NCBI GenBank assembly: GCA_945861865.1
Contig: CAMAWN010000013.1
Coordinates: forward strand, 1-56,442
Source of the DNA: Candidatus Kuenenia stuttgartensis
Lineage (GTDB): Bacteria > Planctomycetota > Planctomycetia > Planctomycetales > Planctomycetaceae
Length of the DNA stretch: 56,442 bases
Reading direction: 5' to 3'
Each line of letters opens with the position of its first letter. The stretch's first letter is position 1. The position numbers and the translations under genes are program-made. Below, in pieces: positions 24,876 through 33,634 of this stretch. Under the pieces are notes generated by a model. That model saw only the letters and a program-made list of their open reading frames with translations, was not told the origin of the DNA and did no database searches.

Positions 24876-27566
24876 ATGCAGGTCGTCCTGACATTGGGGA
24901 TTACGTTGGCGGTCGCCTCGGCGGCTCTCGCCAAGGAATCCGCTGTCGATTACTCACGAGACATCAAGCCGATTCTCAAAGAGCGTTGTTTCGCCTGCCA
25001 CGGAGCCTTGAAGCAGAAGGCCGGACTGCGGCTCGACACCGCCGCGATGATGCGTCGCGGAGGTGACGGTGGTCCGGCAGTCGTCGCCGGAAAAGTCGCG
25101 GACAGTCTGTTGGTCGGGCGGATCACCTCCAAAGACGACGCGCTGCGGATGCCGGCCGAAGGAAAGCCGCTGACGGCAGAGCAGATCGCTCTGATCAAAA
25201 CCTGGATCGAGCAAGGAGCCACGTCGCCTCAGAACGAACAGCCGGAGCAAGATCCGCGCGAACACTGGGCGTTCAAGAAGCCGGTGCGACCGGTGATGCC
25301 GGAAATCTCAAATCTGAAATCTCAAATCTCAAATGGAGTCGACGCGTTTGTGCTGTCGAAGCTCGACGAGCGCGGTCTCGCGCCGCGGCCGCCAGCCGAG
25401 AAGCACGTTTTGTTGCGGCGAGTTTATCTCGACCTGATCGGTCTGCCGCCGACTCGTGAGGAATTGCAGGCGTTCCTCGCCGACGAATCGCCGTCCGCCT
25501 ACGAAGAGGTCGTCGATCGGTTGCTGCGCGATCCGCGGCATGGTGAGCGATGGGCTCGGCATTGGATGGACATCTGGCGGTACAGTGATTGGTACGGACG
25601 CCGGCATGTGCCCGATGTCTGGAACAGTGCTCCGCAGATTTGGCGATGGCGGGATTGGATTGTGCGGTCGCTCAACGCCGATCACGGCTACGACCGGATG
25701 ATTCGCGAGATGCTCGCCGCCGACGAAGTCTGCCCCGAAGACGATGAAGCGGTCGTCGCGACTGGCTATCTGATTCGCAACTGGTACGCACTCAATCCGA
25801 ACGACTCGATGCGCAGCACCGTCGAGCACACTGGCAAGGCGTTTCTCGGACTGACGTTCAACTGTGCTCACTGCCACGATCACAAGTACGACCCGATTTC
25901 GCAGGACGACTATTTTCGCCTGCGAGCGTTCTTCGAGCCGATCAGCATTCGCCAAGATCGCGTGCCGGGCGAAGCGGATCCGGGTCCGTTCGAGGAATAC
26001 AGCTACGGCAAGTTGCGGAAGATTCAGCGGCTCGGAGCGGTTCGCATCTTCGACAAGACACCCGACGCCCCGACGTGGTTCTACACCGGCGGCGACGAAC
26101 GCAACCGCGTGAAGGAACGCGGCTCAATGCCACCCGGAGTGCCTGTGTTTCTTCGGTTTGACAAGCACGACAGGCTGGAAGCCTATCCCACGATCACTCC
26201 GGTCGAACTGCCGCCGCGCGCGTGGTATCCGGGCTTGCGTCCCGCGATTCAGGCGACCGCTGTTGCTGACGCTCGTGCGACGATCAGCAGCGCGGAGGCT
26301 GAAATCGTCGCGGCGACGCAAGCCACCGACGCTCGTTCCACACGCCTCGCCGCCGCTGCGGCGCGGTTGATCGCAGCACGTGCGGAGTTGACCAGCGTTG
26401 AAGCTCGCATCGCCGCCGATCGCGCGAAGCATGGCGAGACTCCCGGCGCGGATGTTCCTGCGCTCGCTCGTGTGGCAAGTCGATCGGAACGGGACACCGC
26501 ACTGCGAAAAACAGAAGCGGATGTGCTCGCGAACGAGCGTGCGCTGGCCATCGCCGAAGCGAAGCCCGCAACAGACGCTAACCGCGCGAAAGAAATTGAC
26601 GCGGCGAACAAGCTGTTGACGACTGCTCGCCCGGCGTTCGACAAGGCGCGAGCGGCGACAACAGACACCAACTCCGAAACGTATTCGCCGTTCAGTCTGT
26701 CGTACCCCAAGACCAGCACCGGCCGCCGCAAGGCTCTGGCCGATTGGATCGCCTCACGCAACAACCCACTGACCGCGCGCGTGGCCGTCAATCACATCTG
26801 GTCGCATCACTTTCACGCACCGCTCGTGAGCAGCGTGTACGACTTTGGCCGCAACGGCGCACGGCCCACGCATCCTGAACTGCTCGATTGGCTGGCGGTC
26901 GAATTCATGGAATCCGGCTGGAGCATGCAGCACATGCACCGACTGATCGTGACGAGCACTGCGTATCGGAGGAAGAGTGGCGAGCAAGACGCCGTCTCTC
27001 CCAACTTGCCACTCCCAATCGATCCCGAAAACAAACTCCTCTGGCGAATGAATCCTGGCCGCATGGAAGCCGAGGTCGTTCGCGACAGCTTGCTCAATGT
27101 GGCTGGCAAACTCGACCCAAAGATCGGCGGCCAAGAATTGGAAAACAGCGAGGCTCTGACGACTTTCCGCCGCAGCCTGTACTACAGCGTCTTCCCCGAA
27201 CAAGGGGGCAAGAGCGTGATGGGCGAGTTGTTCGACGCACCCGATGCGCTCGAGTGCTACCGCCGCTCGCGCAGCATCATCCCGCAACAGGCACTCGCGC
27301 TGACCAACAGTGATCTCGTGCATCAACTGAGTGATTTGATCGCACAGAGTCAACGCGAGAAACCGCCCGACGAGTTTGTGGTCGCGTGCTTTGAGCGTAT
27401 CTTGTCCCGTGTGCCGACTCCGCGAGAGTTACAAATTTGTTTGGAGGCTCTCAAAAGTCAGAGCGAGCTTTTGGCAAAGACCAACGCGGCCGATGCCGAG
27501 CTGCGAGCGAAATCCAGCTTGGTCCGTGCGTTACTCAACCACAACGACTTCGTGACGATCAGGTAG
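24876..27566 (+). CDS. Planctomycete c-heme / DUF1549 / DUF1553 protein
   Basis: 896 residues, start ATG 24876 with GCGGAGA upstream and a short signal peptide. In order: a PSCyt1 domain with heme site C38FACH; a PSD1/DUF1549 domain with LRRVYLDLIGLPPTREELQA, HWMDIWRYSDW and a second heme-like site C330AHCH; an Ala-rich coiled-coil insert of about 150 residues (ISSAEAEIVAATQATDARS and on); DUF1553 with NPLTARVAVNHIW and TSTAYRRKS. The role is unknown, probably periplasmic redox or polysaccharide use with the linked DUF1501 protein. Residues about 143-153 (ISNLKSQISNG) derive from an inserted repeat. Confidence 0.93.
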   Translation: MQVVLTLGITLAVASAALAKESAVDYSRDIKPILKERCFACHGALKQKAGLRLDTAAMMRRGGDGGPAVVAGKVADSLLVGRITSKDDALRMPAEGKPLTAEQIALIKTWIEQGATSPQNEQPEQDPREHWAFKKPVRPVMPEISNLKSQISNGVDAFVLSKLDERGLAPRPPAEKHVLLRRVYLDLIGLPPTREELQAFLADESPSAYEEVVDRLLRDPRHGERWARHWMDIWRYSDWYGRRHVPDVWNSAPQIWRWRDWIVRSLNADHGYDRMIREMLAADEVCPEDDEAVVATGYLIRNWYALNPNDSMRSTVEHTGKAFLGLTFNCAHCHDHKYDPISQDDYFRLRAFFEPISIRQDRVPGEADPGPFEEYSYGKLRKIQRLGAVRIFDKTPDAPTWFYTGGDERNRVKERGSMPPGVPVFLRFDKHDRLEAYPTITPVELPPRAWYPGLRPAIQATAVADARATISSAEAEIVAATQATDARSTRLAAAAARLIAARAELTSVEARIAADRAKHGETPGADVPALARVASRSERDTALRKTEADVLANERALAIAEAKPATDANRAKEIDAANKLLTTARPAFDKARAATTDTNSETYSPFSLSYPKTSTGRRKALADWIASRNNPLTARVAVNHIWSHHFHAPLVSSVYDFGRNGARPTHPELLDWLAVEFMESGWSMQHMHRLIVTSTAYRRKSGEQDAVSPNLPLPIDPENKLLWRMNPGRMEAEVVRDSLLNVAGKLDPKIGGQELENSEALTTFRRSLYYSVFPEQGGKSVMGELFDAPDALECYRRSRSIIPQQALALTNSDLVHQLSDLIAQSQREKPPDEFVVACFERILSRVPTPRELQICLEALKSQSELLAKTNAADAELRAKSSLVRALLNHNDFVTIR
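25303..25334. repeat. AAATCTCAAATCT-type repeat inside the DUF1549 gene
   Basis: AAATCTCA, AATCTGAAATCTC and AAATCTCAAAT follow one another, an A/T-rich, low-complexity stretch in GC-rich DNA. It is read in frame as ISNLKSQISNG between the PSCyt1 and DUF1549 domains. Its base composition differs sharply from the flanking codons. Confidence 0.75.
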
Positions 27567-27570
27567 CGAG

Positions 27571-29073
27571 ATGAAATCAACTCGATCCGAATCACCATGC
27601 GATTGCCATTCGCCGTCTCGCCGAGCGTTCCTCAGCGACATGGGCATGGGTTTCACCGGCCTGGCTCTCGGAGCGATGCTGGCCGAAGATGGAATCGCGA
27701 AGGCCGCCGATCCGTCACCCACTCATCTGGTCACCCCGTCACCACTGCACCACGCCGCGCGAGCCAAGTCCGTCATCTGGGTCTTCCTCTCCGGCGGCTA
27801 CAGCCACGTCGAGACGTTCGATCCGAAGCCGGCACTCAATCAGTACGCGGGGATGACGTTCGACAAGACGCCGTTCGAGAATCCGCTCAATTCGCCGCTG
27901 CACAACAAGCGGTTCCGTTCGGTACTGGCGGAAGAGATCAACATTCGCGACGTGTACCCGACGATCTATCCGATGCAGGTCGGCTGGCGAAAGCACGGCG
28001 ACAGCGGCATCGAGATGACTGACTGGTGGCCGCATCTCGCGAAGCAGGTCGATGAGCTGTGCTTCGTCCGCAACATGTGGACGACGGACAACGATCACGC
28101 CGCCGAGAATCAGATCCACACGGGCCGGCATCGGCTTGACGAACAACAACCGAGCCTCGGAGCGTGGGCGCACTACGGACTCGGCACGCTCAACGAGAAC
28201 CTGCCGAAGTTCGCCGTGCTCGGCGGGCCGACTCGATCGGACACGCGACTGTCGATCGACTCGCTGTATCTGGGGCCGCAATATGCCGGAGTGCCGCTCG
28301 CGCTGGACCCGAAAAATCCGCTGCCGTTCGGTCAACGCAAGGCCGGGCAATCGCTTGAAGAACAGCGGCAAGAGTACGACCTGATCAACAAACTCAACGC
28401 GCTCACCGCGGTCGAATACCCGGAGGATCAAGAACTGCAAGCGCGCATCCGCGCGTACGAACTGGCGTTCCGGATGCAGGCCGCCGTTCCCGAAGCGATT
28501 GATTTCTCGCAAGAGACCGAAGCGACGACGAAGCTTTACGGCATCGACGCTGACGCGACGAAACTCGCCGGCCAGCGGCTGTTGGCGGCTCGACGGCTGG
28601 TCGAGCGGGGCGTGCGATTCGTGCAAGTCTTCCCGTCGCCGTACGGAAGCTGGGATTCCCACCAGAAGCTGAAAGACAATCACACGCGGCTGTGTGCCAC
28701 GATTGATCTGCCGGTCGCAGGTTTGATTCAAGACCTCAAGCAACGCGGGTTGCTCGATGAAACGCTGGTCGTGTTCTGCACCGAGTTCGGACGCACTCCA
28801 GGCTTGGAACTGCGAGGCGGCGGCAAAGACGGCCGCGATCATCATCCCAACGGCTTCACGATCTGGATGGCAGGCGCGGGCTTAAAGCACGGCTACGTTC
28901 ATGGTGCGACGGACGAACTCGGCTATCACGCACTCGGCGAAGGTCATTACGTCACCGACCTGCACGCAACCGTGCTGCATTTGCTCGGCCTCGACAACCG
29001 CCGGCTGCACATCCCCGGCCGCAAGCGATTGGAAATCGACGACGGCCGAGTGATCGACGATGTCCTCGCGTAA
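27571..29073 (+). CDS. DUF1501 protein (exported, sulfatase-fold family)
   Basis: 500 residues. The N-terminus CHSPSRRAFLSDMGMGFTGL is a twin-arginine-type signal. Then IWVFLSGGYSHVETFDPKP, the usual DUF1501 opening, NDHAAENQIHTGRHR, and near the end VVFCTEFGRTPGLE with GRDHHPNGFTIWMAGAGLKH. These are the metal-site-like motifs of the family, distantly related to alkaline phosphatase and sulfatase folds. Function unproven. It starts 4 nt after the DUF1549/DUF1553 gene, the standard planctomycete pair. A GTCACC-repeat phrase (about 27714-27745) encodes the SPTHLVTPSPLH linker near the N-terminus. Confidence 0.93.
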   Translation: MKSTRSESPCDCHSPSRRAFLSDMGMGFTGLALGAMLAEDGIAKAADPSPTHLVTPSPLHHAARAKSVIWVFLSGGYSHVETFDPKPALNQYAGMTFDKTPFENPLNSPLHNKRFRSVLAEEINIRDVYPTIYPMQVGWRKHGDSGIEMTDWWPHLAKQVDELCFVRNMWTTDNDHAAENQIHTGRHRLDEQQPSLGAWAHYGLGTLNENLPKFAVLGGPTRSDTRLSIDSLYLGPQYAGVPLALDPKNPLPFGQRKAGQSLEEQRQEYDLINKLNALTAVEYPEDQELQARIRAYELAFRMQAAVPEAIDFSQETEATTKLYGIDADATKLAGQRLLAARRLVERGVRFVQVFPSPYGSWDSHQKLKDNHTRLCATIDLPVAGLIQDLKQRGLLDETLVVFCTEFGRTPGLELRGGGKDGRDHHPNGFTIWMAGAGLKHGYVHGATDELGYHALGEGHYVTDLHATVLHLLGLDNRRLHIPGRKRLEIDDGRVIDDVLA

Positions 29074-29123
29074 CTAACCCGAAGCGATGCCCTCCGATGA
29101 ATCCGATGAATGAGAGCCGCTAA

Positions 29124-32100
29124 ATGAAACAAGCCTCTTGGCCGTTGAGCGTGTTGTTCTGTGTGCTGATTGCCGGCGCGTGGCTCGTGGCCGGAGACGC
29201 TCAGAAAGACAAAGACGGCACCGACAAGGATTACTCGGCCGAGCTGCCGAGGATTGCTTCCAAATCGCCAGAGGAGTCACTCAAGGCGATCAAGCTCAAG
29301 GCGGGATTTCACGCCGAGATCGTCGCGGCTGAGCCGCTCATTCGGTCGCCGATGGCGATGGACTTCGACGAGTTCGGCCGCGCGTTCGTTGTTGAGCTTC
29401 CCGAATACAATCAGTACGCCAGTCCAAAGCCGCACGGGCGCGGTGACGTCAAAATGCTGGAGGATCTCGACGGTGACGGACGGTTCGACAAGGCGACGGT
29501 CTACGTCGGTGATCTCGATTACCCGACGGCGGTGGCGTGCTGGGACGGAGGCATCTTGGTCGGCGTTGCGCCGGACATTCTCTTCTGCAAAGACACCGAC
29601 GGTGACGGCAAGGCGGATGTGCGACGAAAACTCTTCACCGGCTTCGGCCAGGACAAGTCGGGCGAGGGGATGCTCAATTCGTTTCGCTGGCGAATCGACA
29701 ACCGGTTTCACATTCCATGCGGGTTGGATGGCGGCGAGGTGGTGCCGGTGGAGTGTTCTGCCAATGCTGGCCCTCACCCCAGCTCTCTCCCGAAGGGAGA
29801 GGGAGCCGGGCAAGCGGACGCCAAGTCCAAGCCGATCAACGTGCGTGGGCAGCATCTGCTGCTCGAACCTCGAGGGATGACAATCACCGCGACCAGCGGC
29901 GGCGGGCAGCATGGCATGAGTCTCGACGACTGGAACCAACGAGCATTCGTCTGCGGCAACAGCGAGCCGGTGCATCTCGTCATGTACGACGGCCGGTATC
30001 TCGCGCGAAATCCGTACCTGCAAGCTCCGGCGGCGGCGATCAACATCGCTCCGGACGGCAAGTTCACGAAGCTGATGCGGACCAGCGCGGTCGAGCCGTG
30101 GCGCGTGCTGCGAACTCGGCTGCGAAAGTCGGGAGCCATTCCCGGTTCGGACGAAGGGGGCACCCCGTCGGGATTCTTCACCGGAGCGACCGGCATCACG
30201 GTCTATCGCGGCGATGCCTGGCCGGCTGAGTTTCGCGGACAGCTCTTCGTCGGTGAGGTCGCGAACAATCTCGTGTACCGCGCTCGCCTCGAACCCAGCG
30301 GTGTCGGCCTGACGGCGCATCGAGCGGATCTCAACGCCGAGTTCCTCGCCTCGACGGACAACTGGTTCCGCCCGGTGCAATTTGCGAATGCTCCCGACGG
30401 CACGCTGTACGTCATCGACATGTACCGCGAGCTGATCGAAGGAGCCGCATTCCTCGCCCCGGCGATCCTCAAGCACATGGATACGAGCGCCGGTTCAGAC
30501 AAAGGCCGCATCTTTCGGATCGCTCCCGATGGGTTTCGTTTCAAGCCCGCGCCACGACTTGGTGACTTACCGACGACGGAGCTCGTCAAATTCTTCGAGC
30601 ACCCGAACGGCTGGCACCGCGACACGGCATCTCGGCTGATCTATCAACGCCAGGACCGAGCCGCCGTCGCGCCGCTGCGAGAACTCGTGGAAAACTCGAA
30701 GTCGCCTCTGGCTCGCGTGATGGCGCTGTACTCGTTGCACGGATTGGCGGCGCTGGAACCAGAGCCAGTGATTGCCGCACTCGGTCACTCAGAGCCGAAG
30801 GTTCGCGAGCACGCGCTCCGGCTGTCCGAACAATTCTGGGATCGAGTCGACGTTCGCGAGGCTGTGCTGCCTATGGCCACGGACCCCGACTTGCGAGTCC
30901 GATATCAAGCCGCGTTTTCGCTCGCCCCATTTCGTGGCGATCCGGTTACGGACGCACTGGTCACGCTCGCAGTGAATGATGGTGCCGACCCGTGGATGCA
31001 ACTGGCAATCCTCAGTTCGTACCCACAACTGGAACGTGGTCATGACTTCGCGGGTCAATTGCTTCATAAACCCGAAGCTCGCAAGTTGCCGTATGTTCGC
31101 GCGATGACGAAAGAGATCTCCGGTCAATCCGGTGCCGCGAACAATCATCATTTCGCGGCAAGCCTCATGAATACCGTCAGCAATTTGGCCAAACGGCCAG
31201 AAGATTTGCCTTTGGCAGAAGAGTTGCTGAAAGCGTTCCTCGCCAAGTCGCCGCGAGCAAAAGAACTCGGCGAGTCGGTGCTCAAAGATCAAACGATTTT
31301 CACAGATCGGGATTTACTTCAAGGCGCGACGCGTGACTTGCTGGCGCGGCTCATTCGCGAGGCAATGACGACCGCTCGCGACGAAGCAAAGACGCCACAC
31401 GACCGAGCGTCGGCAGTGCGGGCGCTCGCAATGTCTGGCCTCGCGAATGTGAAAGACCTCTTCGCCGAGTTGTTGCAATCGCGGCAGCCGCAGCCGGTGC
31501 AGGCGGCGGTTATGGAAACGCTCGCGCGGTTTGATGCGGCGGAAGTGCCGAGCTTGATCGTCGTCGCCTGGCCGTCGCAGACGCCACAGTTGCGAGCGAC
31601 TTCGATCGAAACGCTGTTGTCCCGTCCTAAATGGATCGTCTCGTTTTTGGATGCGGTCGAGCAAAAACAAATTGCCCGATCCGACATCGATCCGGCTCGG
31701 ATCGCGCTGCTGCAAAAGCACAACGATGCCACAATTCGCGACCGAGCCACAAAGCTCTTCGCCGGCGCGACGCTCACTCGGCGGCAAGAAGTGGTCGACG
31801 CCTACCAGAAGTCACTCGAACTGAAAGGTGACGTCGATCGCGGACGAACGCACTTCCGCAAGAACTGTGCGGCGTGTCACAAGTTGGAGAACTTCGGTGA
31901 ATCGATCGGAGCGGACCTCAACGCGATTCGTGATCGCGGCACCGCAGCGGTACTGCTCAACATTCTCGACCCGAACCGCGAGGTGAAGCCGCAGTTTTTG
32001 AGCTACGTCGTCGTGCTCGACAGTGGACGCACGCTGACCGGAATGATCGCCGCTGAAACGGCGAACAGCCTGACGCTTCGCAAAGCGGACAACACGACCG

Positions 32101-32231
32101 AGACCGTGCTGCGAATCAACATCGACGAACTCAAAAGCACTGGCCTGTCATTCATGCCCGAAGGACTGGAGAAGCAGCTCGACCAAGCTGCGATGGCGGA
32201 TCTGCTGGCGTATTTGAATGCAATCAAGTGA
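29124..32231 (+). CDS. PVC-type propeller/HEAT/c-heme protein
   Basis: 1035 residues with a signal peptide (VLFCVLIAGAWLVAG). In order: a membrane-bound-dehydrogenase-like propeller (FHAEIVAAEPLIRSPMAMDF, YVIDMYRELIEG), HEAT-like helical repeats (about 500-850), and a C-terminal heme domain with C915AACH. The family is abundant in planctomycetes and probably oxidises sugars or similar compounds in the periplasm. It lies 50 nt after the DUF1501 gene. Residues about 216-227 (GPHPSSLPKGEG) come from an inserted intergenic-type repeat (29771-29804). Confidence 0.92.
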   Translation: MKQASWPLSVLFCVLIAGAWLVAGDAQKDKDGTDKDYSAELPRIASKSPEESLKAIKLKAGFHAEIVAAEPLIRSPMAMDFDEFGRAFVVELPEYNQYASPKPHGRGDVKMLEDLDGDGRFDKATVYVGDLDYPTAVACWDGGILVGVAPDILFCKDTDGDGKADVRRKLFTGFGQDKSGEGMLNSFRWRIDNRFHIPCGLDGGEVVPVECSANAGPHPSSLPKGEGAGQADAKSKPINVRGQHLLLEPRGMTITATSGGGQHGMSLDDWNQRAFVCGNSEPVHLVMYDGRYLARNPYLQAPAAAINIAPDGKFTKLMRTSAVEPWRVLRTRLRKSGAIPGSDEGGTPSGFFTGATGITVYRGDAWPAEFRGQLFVGEVANNLVYRARLEPSGVGLTAHRADLNAEFLASTDNWFRPVQFANAPDGTLYVIDMYRELIEGAAFLAPAILKHMDTSAGSDKGRIFRIAPDGFRFKPAPRLGDLPTTELVKFFEHPNGWHRDTASRLIYQRQDRAAVAPLRELVENSKSPLARVMALYSLHGLAALEPEPVIAALGHSEPKVREHALRLSEQFWDRVDVREAVLPMATDPDLRVRYQAAFSLAPFRGDPVTDALVTLAVNDGADPWMQLAILSSYPQLERGHDFAGQLLHKPEARKLPYVRAMTKEISGQSGAANNHHFAASLMNTVSNLAKRPEDLPLAEELLKAFLAKSPRAKELGESVLKDQTIFTDRDLLQGATRDLLARLIREAMTTARDEAKTPHDRASAVRALAMSGLANVKDLFAELLQSRQPQPVQAAVMETLARFDAAEVPSLIVVAWPSQTPQLRATSIETLLSRPKWIVSFLDAVEQKQIARSDIDPARIALLQKHNDATIRDRATKLFAGATLTRRQEVVDAYQKSLELKGDVDRGRTHFRKNCAACHKLENFGESIGADLNAIRDRGTAAVLLNILDPNREVKPQFLSYVVVLDSGRTLTGMIAAETANSLTLRKADNTTETVLRINIDELKSTGLSFMPEGLEKQLDQAAMADLLAYLNAIK
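29771..29804. repeat. CCCTCACCCC...GGGAGAGGG repeat inside the PVC-heme gene
   Basis: CCCTCACCCCAGCTCTCTCC then CGAAGGGAGAGGGA. The part CTCTCCC-GAA-GGGAGAG is a perfect 7-bp hairpin. This sequence type is a well-known dispersed bacterial intergenic repeat. Here it is translated in frame inside a propeller domain. Confidence 0.75.
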
Positions 32232-32249
32232 GTGCCCTTGTCTGACTTC

Positions 32250-32321
32250 GTAGGGTGGGTCGAGTCATCGAGACCCACCAAATCATTTGCTGGTGGGCCT
32301 CGATGACTCGACCCACCCTAC
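32250..32321. repeat. Long near-perfect palindromic repeat
   Basis: Arms of 31 bp (32250-32280 and 32291-32321) with one mismatch and a 10-nt loop; the left arm starts GTAGGGTGGGTCGAGTCATC. It lies between the PVC-heme gene and the FMN-oxidase gene and could form a very stable hairpin in the mRNA. No T-run follows. Confidence 0.85.
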
Positions 32322-32336
32322 TGATGAGTTCTCACC

Positions 32337-33548
32337 ATGAATCGTCGCTTCTTTTCGCAACTTTTGGCGCTGGGTGCCGGATCGCTCGGACTGTGGCAGG
32401 CTCGCGCGAGAGCGGATGACGAACTTGCTCAAGCGGCGACTGGCGCGGCGCAGAATGTCGGCGTCCCAGTGAATCCGCGTCGGTTGGAGCCGGTGAACGT
32501 CGCAGACTTTCAAGAGCTTGCGAAGGCCGCGCTGCCGCCGGCAACTTACGATTACATCACGAGTGGATCGACCGACGAAGTCACACTGCGAGACAACGTT
32601 GCTGCGTTTCAACGACTGCGGTTGCTGCCGCCGTTGCTGACCGGCGTGGCTGAAGTCGATACCGCGACGACGGTGCTCAAGCAGCCGATCGCATTGCCGA
32701 TCTTGCTGGCCCCGGTCGCGGGACAGAGTTTGTATCACCCACAGGGAGCGCTCGCGTCGGCTCGCGCGGCGGCAACAGCCAGGACGATCATGGGGGTCAG
32801 CAGCAGTGTCGGCCACAGCGTCGAAGAGATCGCGGCGGCCAGTTCCGGGCCGAAGTGGTTTCAGCTTTACATGCCGAAGGACCGCGCAGTCGCTCGGCGA
32901 TTGGTTGAGCGTGCCGAGCGATCCGGGTTCAAAGCGATCGTGCTGACCGTCGATCTTGGCGAGCGCAAAGATGCCGACAAACGCAATCGCTTTACGCTGC
33001 CGGAGCCGACGTTGCGAAAGCATCTGCGTGACATCGGCTTCGACCTCTCGGAGCGGATGACCTACGAGCAGTTGTTGGCGTTCAACGATCAAGCTTGGGA
33101 TTTGACGCTGTCGTGGAATGCCTTCGACTGGCTGCGTTCGATCACGAAGTTGCCGCTGCTGGTCAAAGGAGTGCTCCGCGCGGACGACGCGAAGAAGGCA
33201 GTCGCGATTGGGCTGGATGGGATCGTCGTTTCGAATCACGGAGGCCGGCGGCTCGACGGCGTTCCGGCGAGCATCGATCAGTTGCCGCAGATCGTCGCGG
33301 CGGTCAACGGTAAAGCGGAGGTGCTGCTCGACAGCGGCATCCGTCGTGGCACCGACGTCCTCAAGGCTCTCGCTCTGGGAGCCAAAGCGGTGCTGATCGG
33401 CCGCCCCTACGCCTGGGCGTTGGCCGCCGACGGCGAAGCGGGGGTCTCGAAAATTCTGGAACTGCTGCGCGAAGAACTGGTCAGCGCGATGCTGGCAAGC
33501 GGTTGCCCGAATGTCGCCAGCATCGACCGCTCGCTGCTGGTGTCGTGA
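32337..33548 (+). CDS. Exported FMN-dependent alpha-hydroxy-acid oxidase/dehydrogenase
   Basis: 403 residues. The start reads MNRRFFSQLLALGAGSLGLW, a twin-arginine-like signal ending near ARA-DD. The rest is the (S)-2-hydroxy-acid oxidase barrel (glycolate/lactate oxidase, lactate dehydrogenase type): YDYITSGSTDEVTLRDN, PILLAPVAGQSLYHPQGA, LVKGVLRADDAKKA, SNHGGRRLDG with the catalytic His (near residue 302), and DSGIRRGTDVLKALALGA. It should oxidise a 2-hydroxy acid to a 2-keto acid. Most relatives are cytoplasmic, so export with folded FMN via Tat is the odd point. Confidence 0.9.
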   Translation: MNRRFFSQLLALGAGSLGLWQARARADDELAQAATGAAQNVGVPVNPRRLEPVNVADFQELAKAALPPATYDYITSGSTDEVTLRDNVAAFQRLRLLPPLLTGVAEVDTATTVLKQPIALPILLAPVAGQSLYHPQGALASARAAATARTIMGVSSSVGHSVEEIAAASSGPKWFQLYMPKDRAVARRLVERAERSGFKAIVLTVDLGERKDADKRNRFTLPEPTLRKHLRDIGFDLSERMTYEQLLAFNDQAWDLTLSWNAFDWLRSITKLPLLVKGVLRADDAKKAVAIGLDGIVVSNHGGRRLDGVPASIDQLPQIVAAVNGKAEVLLDSGIRRGTDVLKALALGAKAVLIGRPYAWALAADGEAGVSKILELLREELVSAMLASGCPNVASIDRSLLVS

Positions 33549-33634
33549 GGCGGCGCATCCAAACTCATCCGAAGCGCCAGCGAGGGCGAGCGCTCCAGAA
33601 CGCTCTCGATGGGAAGTCGTGTACCGACCCTCGA

